Shown piece by piece: positions 1-11,476 of a stretch of DNA of 64,000 nt; the first letter of the stretch is position 1, and every line of letters begins with the position of its first letter. The notes below the pieces were generated by a model, which saw nothing but the letters and a program-made list of their open reading frames with translations, made no database searches and was not told the DNA's origin. This DNA comes from Lonicera japonica (lineage: Eukaryota > Streptophyta > Magnoliopsida > Dipsacales > Caprifoliaceae), in the NCBI GenBank assembly GCA_021464415.1, contig CM038466.1, positions 52,114,039-52,178,038 on the forward strand, given 5' to 3'. The position numbers and the translations under genes were made by a program.

Positions 1-8
1 TAATCAAC

Positions 9-50
9 CTCCCCCCCCCCCCCTCCCCCCACCCCCACCCCCACCCCCAC
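9..50. repeat. poly-C / (CCCCCA)n simple repeat
   Basis: A run of C broken by one T is followed by about four CCCCCA units. It is simple sequence with no coding content. The following 360 bases (51-412) hold no ORF, RNA or repeat that I recognise and form the left flank of the copia element that starts at 413. Confidence 0.9.
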
Positions 51-412
51 ATCAAAAGAAAAAAAAATGAAGAAGAAGCCCAACCCAGCCTATGCTCCCA
101 CCCAAGCACTACCCAACCCGATTATGCGGGTGCCTAAATCCCACCTAATTCATGCACCGATTAACGCTTAGGCTGCACCTTTCATGGTTACTCTCTGAGG
201 TAGTGACAAAAAGAATGTCAATGACTGAATTGTCACTAATTCTGGTGTAATTCTTATATTTTGTAAGTATAAAAATTAAATTGAATAATTTTATTTTATA
301 TATTTAAATATGTTTTATTTTGAGGATATGGATTATCCATGACGGATACCTGGATATCCATATTTTTTTATATTTAAAAATAGTATCTAAATTTGCTAAA
401 TAATTATTCAGA

Positions 413-595
413 TGTTGTGGGAATAATTTTACTCAACCCTTCATTAGATGAACCATTTAAATAGGGTATAAATACAATAGTAAATAGGGTTAACAAGAAA
501 GCCCAATATGGCTCATAATGTATAATTTACAAAATAAAATCCCTAATACATATTCTATCTATACGATAGCACACTACGTGTAATTTCTTTCAACA
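413..595 (-). repeat. 3' LTR of the outer copia element (minus strand)
   Basis: On the plus strand it starts TGTTGTGGGA and ends TTCAACA, so it has short inverted TG/CA termini. It matches 11477-11659 at about 173 of 183 positions. On the minus strand it is preceded by the polypurine tract at 596-605. Confidence 0.9.
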
Positions 596-605
596 CTTCC
601 CCTTG
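596..605 (-). promoter_or_regulatory. Polypurine tract of the outer copia element
   Basis: The minus strand reads CAAGGGGAAG directly upstream of the 3' LTR. This is where plus-strand DNA synthesis is primed in LTR retrotransposons. It fixes the element's orientation as minus. Confidence 0.75.
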
Positions 606-635
606 TGCTGAGTTGGAGATAGAATGGTACATGCC

Positions 636-1094
636 TTGTTGCCTCATTAAAACTTTGTCAAGTAAAAACCCTGTGGGAAAAATAACCTTGATCAAAGGAA
701 AAAGAGTACAACATTATGATAATTATGTTAAACTTCATTCATTGAGTCTATATTTCTATTTGATTATTACTTCGATCAATAGAGTTTGCACGTATCGTTA
801 CCTCGTTAAAAACCTTACCAAGTAATAAAACCCAGTGGGAAAATGAACATTGGTTCAAGGAAAATAGTATAACGTAATGTCATGTTAATGATAGACTCCC
901 CCTCAAGTCTACACATTACCCTGATGTTTGCATTAATCAAGGAATTTGAAAAACTTATGCATAAATCGTTGCCTCGTTAAAAACCTTACCAAGTAACAAA
1001 ACCCTGTGGGAAAAATAACCTTGGTTGAAGGAAAAGAGTACAATGCATGTTAGACTTCTTCTCAAGTCTATACTCCCCCTAATCTTTACATCGA
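636..1094 (-). repeat. Three imperfect tandem repeats in the 3' noncoding region of the copia element
   Basis: The block around GCCTCGTTAAAAACCTTACC occurs at about 641, 800 and 971, giving a period of 160-170 bp. Each copy is followed by a CCTGTGGGAAAA-like stretch and a GGTTGAAGGAAAAG-like stretch. The array lies between the end of RNase H and the 3' LTR. Copies differ by substitutions and small indels. It has no coding content, and its role is unknown. Confidence 0.75.
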
Positions 1095-3357
1095 TCAAGG
1101 GAGTTTGAAAAGCCTACGCATTCCTATGCTTTTCACATATTTTTCAAATATAACCTTAGGCAAAGATTTGGTAAACAAATCTGCCACATTCTCCTCAGAT
1201 CTGACTTGATTCACTTGAATATTAAAGATAGCATGTTGTTGTTGATTATAGAAAATTTTTGGAGATATATGTTTTGTATTATAACCCTTGATGTAACATA
1301 ACTTTATATGTTCGATGCAAGCTGCATTGTCTTCATATATGCAAGTGGGCTCTTCAGTGGTAGAACTCAAACCACTAGTTCCTCGAATATGTGTAATGAT
1401 TGCCCTTAACCATATACATTCACGAACCGCTTCATGTAAAGCAATAATCTCAGAGTGGTTCGAGGAAGTAGCCACAAGAGTTTGCTTTGTTGATCTCCAA
1501 GATATTGATGTATTCCCAATAGTGAATACATAACCAGTTTGGGAACGACCTTTATGTGGGCCAGAGAGGAACCTGCATCAGCAAAACCAACCAAAATATC
1601 ATTTGGGGTTTTAATATAGGGGCTAGCCTTTTCGACATCAACATTTACTTTATAAATTGTCGTCTCATCTGCAATTCTTTTTGCCTCTCTGTAGGAAAAG
1701 AACAGTCCCAAGTCAATGATTCCTTTTAGATATCGAAAAATATTCTTGATACCATTCCAGTGACGCTGCGTTGACGCTGAGCTAAATCTAGCTAACAAAT
1801 TCACTGAGAATGCTATGTCTGGTTGAGTGCATTGAGCCAAGTACAATAATGTGCCTATTGCACTTATATAAGGAACTTCAGCTCCCAACACCTCTTTGTC
1901 ATCTTTCTTTGGACGGAATGGATCCTTTCTTGGATCCAAACTTCGACTGATCATGGGAGTGCTAGTAGGATGCGTTTTGTCCATGTTGAATCGCCTGAGC
2001 ATCTTTTAGACATACGCAGACTGGTTGATTAATATTCCACAAGCTCGATGTTCTAGTTCAAGACCTAGATAGAATCAAGTTTTCCCAAGATCTTTCATCT
2101 CAAATTCGGATTTCAGGTAACTAGTGGTTTCTCTTATTTCATCAAAAGTACCTATAATGTTCACGTCATCAACATATACAACTACAATTGCGAATCCGGA
2201 ACTTGTTTTCTTTATAAATACGCAGGGACATAATTCGTTGTTCTTATATCCCTTCCCAGTCAAGTAATCACTTAGACGGGTATACCATATCCGTCCAGAT
2301 TGTTTTAATCCGTAAAGTGAACGTTTTAACCTAATTGCAAACGCACTCCGTGATTTAGAGTCACTTGACTTGGGTAATGTAAGGCCATCAGGCACTTTCA
2401 TATATATCTCTGAATCAAGATCCCCATAGAGATATGCAGTAACCACATTCATAAGTTGTATTTTCAGTCCTTCAAAAACTACTAAGTTAATTAAGTAGCG
2501 GAATGTTATAACACCTATTATGAGATAGTATGTCTCCTCGTAGTCAATTCCAGGGCATTGTAAGAAACCTTGCACCACAAAGTGAGCCTTATACCTTAGA
2601 ACTTCATTCTTCTCATTACGCTTTCTGACAAATACCCATTTATGTCCTACAGGCTTTACATTTTGTGGGGTTAGTACTACCGGACCAAATACCTATCTTT
2701 TTGCCAGAGAATCTAGTTCTACCTGAATTGCTTCTTTCTATTTAGGCCAATCTGCTCTTTGTTGACATTTTGCAACAAAGCGAGGTTCGACATCATCGTG
2801 CTCTATGATTTCTTGAGCAATAGTGTATGCAAATATATCATCAATATATATGGAAGATCTTTCCATCAACTCATATGCCTTCTCATAATCCATTGAGATT
2901 TCTTTGTTCTCTAGAATCATTTTAAACATCGAAGCGTCCTCCAGTACTGATTCATGAACATAAATATAATCAAAGATAATCTCATAAGAAGGGTTCTTTT
3001 TATTAATGATTAATAAATCGATTTGTGCCTTACTCTCCCTTTTCTTCCTTGGGTGAGTGTCAGTCGAACCGAGTGGTCTCCCCCTTTTCCTTTGGGAAGC
3101 CACAGCCCTAATCACATCTCCATTAAGTGTGGTTGCAGTATCTCTATCTGCAACACCGTGCCCCTTGTCGGGGACTTCTAACCTTGCAGGCACATTTGCA
3201 GCTAGTATATGTGATCTCGTCACTTTTGCGATATCAGTAAACGCATCAGACATCGAATCTATTAAGTTCTGAAGATCGAATATTCTTTTCACTTCACTTT
3301 CACATTGTGAAGTGCGGGGATCAAAATGAGACAGGGTGAGAACAAACCACGACAATA
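1095..3357 (-). pseudogene. Decayed copia pol: reverse transcriptase and RNase H
   Basis: The minus-strand frame holds the linker before RT (HFDPRTSQCE), the start of RT (GHKWVFVRKRNEKNEV), the core (VVTAYLYGDLDSEIYMKVP), the catalytic YVDD box near 2180, SLYGLKQSGRIWY, and RNase H (MATSSNHSEIIALHEA, ENVADLFTKSLPK) ending at 1095. One frame runs from 3357 to about 1575 with at least four in-frame stops: near 2737 (a Trp codon expected), near 2695, at about 2074 and at about 2006. A single-base frameshift follows near 1572, just after FADAG, and the last 126 codons continue in the next frame. Several stops are C-to-T or G-to-A changes, as expected for methylated, silenced DNA. No gag, protease or integrase is attached. 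It cannot encode a functional enzyme. Confidence 0.9.
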
Positions 3358-3390
3358 AGGTCTTAATCTTATTTTGATACAGGGGGAGAT

Positions 3391-4954
3391 TATTGACCTA
3401 AGGTCTTAATCTTATTTTGATAATAACAATAAATCAATCATGTGTAATTTAAAATGTTTCTTAATATAAGTATACAGTTCATTTACCTGAAAAATTCAAG
3501 AAAAACATGACAAGAATCACTCTTTCACTATTCGGTCATTGGACAAGACAAGGAAGATCAAATCTCTCAATGCAAATTATGAAGCACAAAGGATCAAAAG
3601 ATTATATGAAAATCTTCAAGAAAAAAGCTCCAAATAAATATCAATCCGAAGAAACAAATCAAAGCATTCGAAAACTCGTTAATTCAGTAATTGAGTGAGT
3701 GCTTAAGATTTATGTAAAGTTACTTTATTGATCAAATCCCTATAGCTCAAATGTATTCATGCATATTTTATAGATTGATTCAAACAAGCCTGAAATTGAA
3801 TTTATTTGAAAAATATCATTTTACAAAGACCAATTTTTAAAATAAATTCATATTAATTTTAAATAATCATATTTTAAGCTCTAATAAAAATAGGTATCTT
3901 AGAAACATATCTTTGAGGTTCAAAAATCATTAGAATTTTATTTGGAACTAAATTATTAAATTGCAAAAATATTTTTATTTTACATTTAAAATTCGCACAA
4001 TCTTCACACAGTTTTGATCTAACGGTAAGATGGAGGTCTTTCCGGACTCCGATCATTTTGAAATTTTTACAGTAGTTAGACAACATCTCCTGGCACTTTT
4101 GACTAAACTTTTAGCATGATCCAACGGTCAAATTGGGAGAAATTAACAAAACAAATTTGAATTTTTTTGTCAAAACTAGTTGTTGGAAAGTTTGAAAATG
4201 TATACTTTGGAGCCAAAACCTTTCTTAATCATCCCCAACGGCCATATGATTTTGCAAGCTATAAATATGAGGTCCTAGACATGTTTTAACATAACTTGAA
4301 TCATTCTAATACTCTATTATTCATATATTCAAATATACAAAGATTCAAGAACACATTTTGATCAATCTTTCATCTTTTGAGCTATATATTTTTTTGATCA
4401 ATCTTGATAACTCTAGTGTGAGCTTTATTTTTAATCTTCAAATAAACTTGAGAGTTATTGTATTGCTGTGTATCACCACAAATAATTCATTCTTCATTTC
4501 AAAAGAGAGTTTGTCTCTTTGTAGAGTAAGAGAGCATATCTTGTGAGAAGTGTAGTGTGTATAGCTACATTATGAGTGTTGTGTGCATAATGACATTTGT
4601 ATTAAGGTTTGATCTTCACCCGAAGAAGATTGAATAGTGAAAATTCTCGGAGAACTAACCGAGCGCGAACGTATGGTTGAAGAAACCGAACAGTGAGGAC
4701 AAAAAGTCTCGAGCTTCAAATTGGTTCAATTTTTCTAAACTCAAGCTCTCTTTTTACTGCTATATTATTGCTTGTATTTTGAGATTGCTTATTTGCTTGT
4801 CTTGAGATTGATCACTTAAAATTTATTATTTCCTTGATATTATTGCTTAACTAAGTTGCTTTACTTAAATATTTTAAAAAACGTTTTAATTCCGCATTTA
4901 GTTTTTAAAACCCTATTCACCCCCCCCCCCTCTAGGGTTGTTTTTCGACCAACA
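3391..4954 (+). repeat. 5' LTR of the nested SIRE-like element
   Basis: It starts TATTGACCTAAGG, where the 3' LTR has TGTTGACC, so the terminal TG has decayed. It ends in GACCAACA. A TATAAATA box at 4260-4267 is the likely promoter. A short ORF at 3507-3698 recurs in the other LTR only because the LTR is duplicated. Upstream, 3358-3379 repeats LTR bases 11-32 and is followed by a purine tract. Confidence 0.9.
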
Positions 4955-4956
4955 AT

Positions 4957-4969
4957 TGGTATCAGAGGT
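4957..4969 (+). promoter_or_regulatory. Primer-binding site (initiator-Met tRNA type)
   Basis: TGGTATCAGAGG starts two bases after the LTR end. It complements the 3' end of plant initiator-Met tRNA, the usual primer of copia elements. Confidence 0.85.
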
Positions 4970-5010
4970 TGTAGTTTTATTTTGATTTAACAATCTTAGA
5001 GTTTACGATC

Positions 5011-7325
5011 ATGTCTATATATCACGGAACCAATTTTTTTAAAGGTCTCTCCACCCATAGACCACCTCTATTTGACGGTAAAAATTATAGCTATTGAAAA
5101 AGTATAATGAGTATATTTTTACAATCTAGTGATTTTGAACAATGGAGAGTTGTACTTGAAGGACCCTATGAAATTACCAAAAAAGATGATAGTGCAAAAA
5201 TTGTTCTTAAGAAAATGTCCGAGTATGATGAAAATGATATTAAAAAAATTTAATATAATGCTAAAGCCTTAAATGCTTTAAATTGTGCATTAAGCATGGA
5301 TGAATATAAAAAAAATTCTAGTTGCTAAACGGCTAAAGAAATTTGGGATAAACTTGAGGTTTCCTACGAAGGAACCACTCAAGTTAAAGACGATAACATA
5401 AATATGCTTGTTCATGATTATGAATTATTTAAAATGGAGCCTAATGAATCTCTTACTTTCTTGTATAGTAGATTTTCTATTATTACTAATGATTTCGATC
5501 TTCTTGGAAAAGTTTATTCTAATGAAGATAAGATAAGAAAAATTCTTAGGATTCTTCCAAAGAAGTGGCGTCCAAATGTGACGGCGATTCAAGAAGCAAA
5601 GAATCTCAAAACACTCAGTATGGACGAGCTTTTGGGATCTCTAAAAACTCATGAGAATGAACTTCAAAGAGAAGAAGAAGCGGATACAAAATCAAAGAAA
5701 ATTTTAGCTCTCAAAACTATCCAACATGAAGATAATGATGTATTAATGGATGGTGATGAAGACATGGCACTTCTATCTAGAAAATTTATAAAATTTCTAG
5801 CTAAGAAGAAAAATTCTCAAGGAAAAGATAACAAATATCCATCATTCTCTAGAAAAAACAACGATCGATCAAATCAACAAATAGGAGAAAATAAATAAAT
5901 CAAAAAGTGATATCATTGTCATGAACCCGGTCATATCAAGCCAAATTGTCTCGTTAGAAAGAATGAGAAAAGGGATAAACTAGATAAAGTATTCAAACAA
6001 GTGAAGTATGCACTAAAAGGAACATAGAGCGATTCCAAAGAAGGAGAATCGGATGCCGATTCTAGCGATGAAGAAACGGCCAATCTTTGTCTTATGGCAA
6101 ATGAAGATGAGGTAAATTCTAACTATAGCTCATTTAGTGATAATTTTGATGATAATGAAAGTGTGCATAATGAATATGATGAACTATTTACCATGTTTAA
6201 AGAATTACATATTAAATTTGAAATTCTCTCAAAAAGATATACAAGTCTCAAGAAAGAAAATTCCATTACTTCTACCAAATGTGAAACTTTAGAAAAAGAA
6301 AACATTGACTTTAAAAAGGAAATCAATTATTTGAAAAAGGGAAAAGAAAATGAGACTTCAAACTTACTTGCACTAGAAAATGAGGATTTAAAAGAAAAAT
6401 TAAATTATTTAACTAATAGTCTAACCAAGTTCACAAATAGAAAAGATAACTTGGATAAACTATTGGGAGTACAAAGGTGTGTCTTTGATAAAGCCGGTTT
6501 GGGTTATAATCAAATCCATAACCAAAAGGATTACAAAAATTTCTTCAAAACATACACGCCGCATAATCCTACTAATCTTTGTTCATTTTGTGGAAGAAAC
6601 ACTCATAATGCACATTCTTGTTATTACAAAGAAAAGAATTTTGCTAAGAACAAACTTGCTTGGATTCCTAAAGGAACCACTATATACACTAACCCCAAAG
6701 GACCCAACTTATTTTGGGTACCAAAAGAGAAGTTACTTAAGATTTTGGTGTAGGTTTGCATGAGAGCAAAAGCTAGCAAAACAAAGTGGTTCTTGGATAG
6801 TGGATGCTCGAAACACATGACGGGAGAAAAGAGAAATTTCTTGAGTCTCACTCCTAAACAAGGAGGCAACGTTACATTTGGAGACAATGCCAAAGGTAAA
6901 ATCATTGGTATAGGTAAAGTTGGTAATAAATCTTCTTATATTGATAATGTTTTACTTGTTAATGGTTTAAAACATAACTTGCTTAGTATTAATCAATTGT
7001 GTGATAAAGGTTATGAAGTTATTTTTAAATCCGAATGTTGCATTGTTAAAAATATTAGTGATAATTCTATCTTTTTGTTGTTTATAGATCTAATAACGTA
7101 TATACTCTTGAACTTGATGATTTGTCTCAACAAGATGTTAAATGTTTATCTGTGTTAAATGATGTTTCTTGGTTATGGCATAAAAAAAAATTAGGTCATG
7201 CTAATATGGATTTAATTCACAAGTTATCTAAAAATGAATTAGTTAAATGATTGCCCAAAATTAAATTTGTTAAAAATAAAATTTGTGATGCTTGTCAACT
7301 TAGTAAACAACACAAGTCTTCATTT
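5011..7325 (+). pseudogene. Decayed gag-protease-preintegrase of the nested element
   Basis: The frame opens with ATG at 5011 (MSIYHGTNFFKG, RPPLFDGKNYSY). The gag core follows (FLYSRFSIITNDFDLLG, LRILPKKWRPNVTAI). A zinc knuckle at about 5910-5950 has lost its first Cys to a stop (expected C, then YHCHEPGHIKPNC). A Lys/Glu-rich coiled-coil-like stretch, a second CX2CX4HX4C knuckle (CSFCGRNTHNAHSC) and the protease motif DSGCSKHMTG near 6800 come next. The frame shifts near 7085 into the preintegrase zinc domain (LGHAN, ICDACQLSKQHKSSF) and breaks off at about 7325. In-frame stops occur near 5096, 5251, 5327, 5896, 5908, 6025, 6751 and 7248. Everything downstream of the integrase N-terminus is replaced by the captured segment. 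It is non-functional. Confidence 0.88.
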
Positions 7326-7381
7326 TGCATGTTATTATAAACTAACAATAACTTTGCAGTCTAAAAATCATTATATGTTAT

Positions 7382-8150
7382 TCAAAAAAAAGAAGGGAAA
7401 AGAATCTGAAGATCATCAGCATCAAAATTCAAAACAACATCGAGACTAGAAGAAGAATAATCAACAAAATTATGCTCCATATCTAATAGAGCTGTCCAAT
7501 CAGGACCCATTGGCTCGGCAACCTCCGCAACAGTACCACTTTGAGAAAATTGCGATGAATGGCCTTCCAAAGCAGCTTGGTAATCTGACAGAGTCGGATA
7601 TGCCGGCAAACCCACATTAGTTAGAAAATCACTATGGTCTGAAAGATTCCCGGTAGTCGGAAGAATTTCAGGTGCAACATTTTTCGCTAACGATAAGAGC
7701 CCTGTAGAACTTCTAGGATGAGCAAAAGAAAAGCATTGGTTAGCGCTAGAAGACTCATAATCGAGCATCTAATGTTGTCACTCGTGACTGCAAAGCCTTT
7801 AACGCCGTCACCTGTGATTGTAACTCTTGTACCTTATGATCAAGAGAAACAATGAGCGCAGTACAACCTTTACTGGGATTCTCGACTTTTGTCTTAGCTT
7901 CAAAAAAAAATGAATTGAGAGTCTCAAGATATTGATGTTCGAGAATATTTTGTAAAATATTTGCAACACTCTTTATCCTGAAAACGGTGAAAATTGTGCA
8001 ATAATCTTGACGACTAATCACATCAAGAAAAATTTGTGCATATTCACACCATGGCTGACATCTCTTACATCTATAAATGTAAGCAGCACAAGAAGAACCT
8101 ATACAGTGGAAGGTATTCGGCATACTTGTGATTTGCATTCCCTTACTCAT
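7382..8150 (-). pseudogene. Captured LOB-domain (LBD) transcription-factor-like sequence
   Basis: On the minus strand ATG at 8150 opens a 131-codon frame that follows the LOB-domain plan. There is a Cys block (SSCAAYIYRCKRCQPWC), which fits CX2CX6CX3C except that the second Cys is Tyr. A degenerate GAS-like block (TVFRIKSVANILQNI) and then EAKTKVENPSKGC follow. A Leu-rich coil (LDHKVQELQSQVTALKALQ) stands where LBD proteins have their zipper. The frame ends at 7755. A second 128-codon frame (7768-7382, offset by one base) continues the same strand with a Ser/Asp-rich tail ending LQILFPSFF, as an LBD C-terminal region would after a frameshift. LBD proteins are plant DNA-binding regulators. With a lost Cys and a frameshift this copy is probably not functional. 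It lies antisense inside a retrotransposon between truncated integrase and the 3' noncoding region. No intron is visible, which would fit capture from mRNA, but that is not proved. The family call rests on the motif order, not on a search. Confidence 0.65.
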
Positions 8151-8325
8151 GGGTACCCCATATAAAAGTTATAAGAAGAAAATGGATCTCGAGGGAGACA
8201 ACAAGAAAGAGGGGACAAGAGGCATCTAGCACTGAAAGAATCCCGAAAATGAAAAGTTGTCATCCTAAAAAGTCAAAAATATAGCGCCCCCTGCGTGCAT
8301 TTAGAATCCACCGCCCTCGCACAGT

Positions 8326-8657
8326 TTAGATCCCTTTTTAATGTTGACATAAGGGGAGAAAATATGTGCGGTAAGAATTTTTACTGTGGAAAGATTTTTT
8401 ATACTGACTTTAAATACTGTGGTAAGATTTTAAATGCTTTTTTACATTCACACTTTTGAAAGGTTTATTTATAATATATATATATATATATATATTAGTT
8501 TTGGTTTTAAAACTATCTCAAATATTTGCAATATTTTTTAATTGTCATTTTTGCATAAATTGAGATGGAGCATATTATTTATTTACATTTATATGCTGTT
8601 TATACTTGTTATTATAAACACAGATTAATTTATTATCATCATAAAAAAGGGAGAGAT
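8326..8657 (+). other. 3' noncoding region and purine tract of the nested element
   Basis: The element resumes near GTTGACATAAGGGGAGAAAA and is AT-rich. It contains a TA repeat (about 8474-8495) and ends with the purine tract AAAAAAGGGAGAGA at 8643-8656, directly before the 3' LTR. Confidence 0.65.
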
Positions 8658-10216
8658 TGTTGACCTAAGGTCTTAATCTTATTTTGATAATAACAATAAA
8701 TCAATCATGTGTAATTTAACATGTTTCTTAATATAAGTATACAGTTCATTTACCTGGAAAATTCAAGAAAAACATGACAAGGATCACTCTTTCACTATTC
8801 GATCATTGGACAAAACAAAGAAGATCAAATCTCTCAATACAAATCATGAAGCACAAAGGATCAAAAGATTATATGAAAAGCTTCAAGGAAAAAGCTCCAA
8901 ATAAATATCAATCAGAAGAAACAAATCAAAGCATTCGAAAACTCGTTAATTCAGTAATTGAGTGAGTGCTTAAGATTTATGTAAAGTTACTTTATTGATC
9001 AAATCCCTATAGCTCAAATGTATTCATGCATATTTTATAGATTGATTCAAACAAGCCTGAAATTGAATTTATTTGAAAAACATCATTTTACAAAGACCAA
9101 TTTTTAAAATAAATTCATATTAATTTTAAATAATCATATTTTAAGCTCTAATAAAAATAGGTATCTTAGAAACATATCTTTGAGGTTCAAAAATCATTAG
9201 AATTTTATTTGGAACTAAATTATTAAATTGCAAAAATATTTTTATTTTACATTTAAAATTCGCACAATCTTCACACAGTTTTGATCTAACGGTAAGATGG
9301 AGGTCTTTCCGGACTCCGATCATTTTGAAATTTTTACAGTAGTTAGACAACATCTCCTGGCACTTTTGACTAAAATTTGAGCATGATCCAACGATCAAAT
9401 TGGGAGAAATTAACAAAACAAATTTGAATTTTTTTTGTCAAAACTAGTTGTTGGAAAGTTTGAAAATGTATACCTTTGAGCCAAAACCTTTTTTAATCAT
9501 CCCCAACGGCCATATGATTTTGCAAGCTATAAATATGAGGTCCTAGACATGTTTTAACATAACTTGAATCATTCTAATACTCTATTATTCATATATTCAA
9601 ATATACAAAGATTCAAGAACACATTTTGATCAATCTTTCATCTTTTGAGCTATATATTTTTTTGATCAATTTTGATAACTCTAGTGTGAGCTTTATTTGT
9701 AATCTTCAAATAGACTTGAGAGTTATTGTATTGCTGTGTATCACCACAAATAATTCATTCTTCATTTCAAAAGAGAGTTTGTCTCTTTGTAGAGTAAGAG
9801 AGCATATTTTGTGAGAAGTGTAGTGTGTATAGCTACATTGTGAGTGTTGTGTGCATAACGACATTTGTATTGAGGTTTGATCTTCACCCGAAGAAGATTG
9901 AATAGTGAAAATTCTCGGAGAACTAACCGAGCGCGGACGTATGGTTGAAGAAATCGAACCGTGAGGACAAAAGTCTCGAGCTTCAAATTGGTTCAATCTT
10001 TCTAAACTCAAGCTCTCTTTTTATTGCTATATTATTGCTTGTATTTTGAGATTATTTATTTGCTTGTCTTGAGATTGATCACTTAAAATTTATTATTTCC
10101 TTGATATTGTTGCTTAGTTAAGTTGCTTTACTTAAATATTTTAAAAAACGTTTTAATTCCGTATTTAGTTTTTAAAACCCTATTCACCCCCCTCTAGGGT
10201 TGTTTTCCTACCAACA
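8658..10216 (+). repeat. 3' LTR of the nested SIRE-like element
   Basis: It starts TGTTGACCTAAGG and ends CCTACCAACA. It is 1559 bp against 1564 bp for the 5' LTR, with about 38 substitutions and a few small indels. The TATAAATA promoter box is kept. The ORFs inside it are chance frames. Confidence 0.9.
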
Positions 10217-10282
10217 CCACCGATGGTACTCAAGTCCTTCTGAGTCTAAAATGTCAAATTCGGGTCGAGTTGGGTCGGCCAT
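10217..10282 (-). pseudogene. First 22 codons of gag of the outer copia element
   Basis: On the minus strand ATG at 10282 starts MADPTRPEFDILDSEGLEY and continues HRW up to the junction with the nested element at 10216/10217. This resembles the start of copia gag, where a 'D..G..Y..W' motif precedes the capsid helices. The rest of gag is not found on the far side of the nested element, which shows that sequence has been lost. Confidence 0.7.
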
Positions 10283-11476
10283 CTTAATAAAAAAAATAGA
10301 TAAAATATTACACAGTTATGAGTACATCCATGTTAATTATTTTTTAAGAATATAAATTAGATTTCAAAACCAAGATTTGTAATGGTCACATTTTCGATGC
10401 TACATGAAAATACTTTATCATAGTGATTATAATGCACATGAACTTTCATTATCATGGAAACTTTCAATTTATAACATACTAATTAAAATAATTAACAATA
10501 TAAATAATTGTGAGTAAAACAATTATATAACTAATATTTAAATTTTCTTTAGCATGCTGATTTAAGTAAAACATAAATTTAATTAAAATAAAAACTGTTT
10601 TTAAGTAAAACAAAAATTTCATTAAAAGAAAAAAAAATTGAACAAATCATAGAAAAGTAGCATGAATATGTTAAAAAAAATGAAAATCGAAACAAATCAT
10701 ATTCAGAGGTCACAAGTATCAAGATTAATTCAAGCTCGCCAACAGAGAATTTAATACCACTAGCAAGTAATTTTGGTCTTATATTATTAACCCATTAAAA
10801 AAAATTTAAAACCAAAATTAGTATGGATTAAAAAAAAATTATTGATATTAGTACATATAAATAACCAATATGTCTTATTCCTTAACCGATAAATTAATGA
10901 TCAGATCTTAAGAAATCTAGTTATTGGATCACATACACATTCATTAAAAAAATTCACACCATATCTTAAGAAATTCAGTTACTGGAAAAGCCTCCAAAGA
11001 TATTGCCATTAAAATCACACTGTATATATATATATATATATATTAACGTGTACGTATATAACATAAACTATATATATTAATGTATATATATATATTAACG
11101 TATGTATATAACATAAACTATATGTATATTAATTAATAACAATGTATAAGCCTATGATTTAAATCTAATTTTTCACGCAAGTATAGGCAGATTGAACAAG
11201 AGATCAGAGTAGCAATAGACTAATTAAAGGGAACTCTTAATTATATACGTAAATCTCAATTTTTAATTTTGAATTCCAAGAGAGAAAGGAACCTGAATAT
11301 ATATGATCAGCCGAATGGAGAGGTACTTCGGCCTTATCCGTGGGATAATTATAGTAGCAAGGAAGATGATCGGATCTTGAAGGTTGAGCAACAAGAGAGA
11401 AGGCAAGCGGTGACAGTGGCTAGCGGCTAGGGTTTTCTTAGAGTTAGGGTTATTAGCTCTGAGCGTGCTGATAACT
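10283..11476 (-). other. Leader of the outer copia element with candidate primer site
   Basis: This is minus-strand 5' noncoding sequence between the 5' LTR and the gag ATG. Right after the LTR (11476 downward) the minus strand reads AGTTATCAGCACGCTC, which shares only TATCAG with the initiator-Met primer site, so the primer is uncertain. An AAAACCCTAGCCGC stretch follows. The remaining 1.1 kb is AT-rich with TA repeats near 11020-11042 and 11084-11096 and no ORF. The ATTAAG just before the ATG could be an intron acceptor, but this is a guess. Confidence 0.6.

Larger units (their letters stand above)
3391..10216 (+). mobile_element. Nested SIRE-like copia retrotransposon carrying a captured LBD-like gene
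   Basis: This is a plus-strand element with 1.56-kb LTRs (3391-4954 and 8658-10216), a tRNA-iMet type primer site (4957), a purine tract before the 3' LTR, and gag, protease and the start of integrase at 5011-7325. The rest of integrase, RT and RNase H are absent. In their place is about 1 kb of unrelated sequence whose minus strand encodes an LBD-like protein. I counted about 38 substitutions between the LTRs by eye (about 2.4%), so it is younger than the element it lies in. The flanks GAGAT (3386-3390) and CCACC (10217-10221) do not match, so no target duplication remains. It is non-autonomous. The SIRE assignment rests on the long LTRs, the gag type and the GGGAGAGAT purine tract, and is inference. 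Confidence 0.85.

Noticed and set aside
636..1094. Evenly spaced repeats that could suggest a CRISPR-like array
   Set aside because: Units of 165 bp with drifting sequence inside a plant retrotransposon are not a CRISPR array.
3507..3698. 63-codon ORF found almost unchanged again at 8774-8965
   Set aside because: Both lie at the same place in the two LTRs of the nested element. Their similarity comes from LTR duplication, and the sequence has no protein signature.
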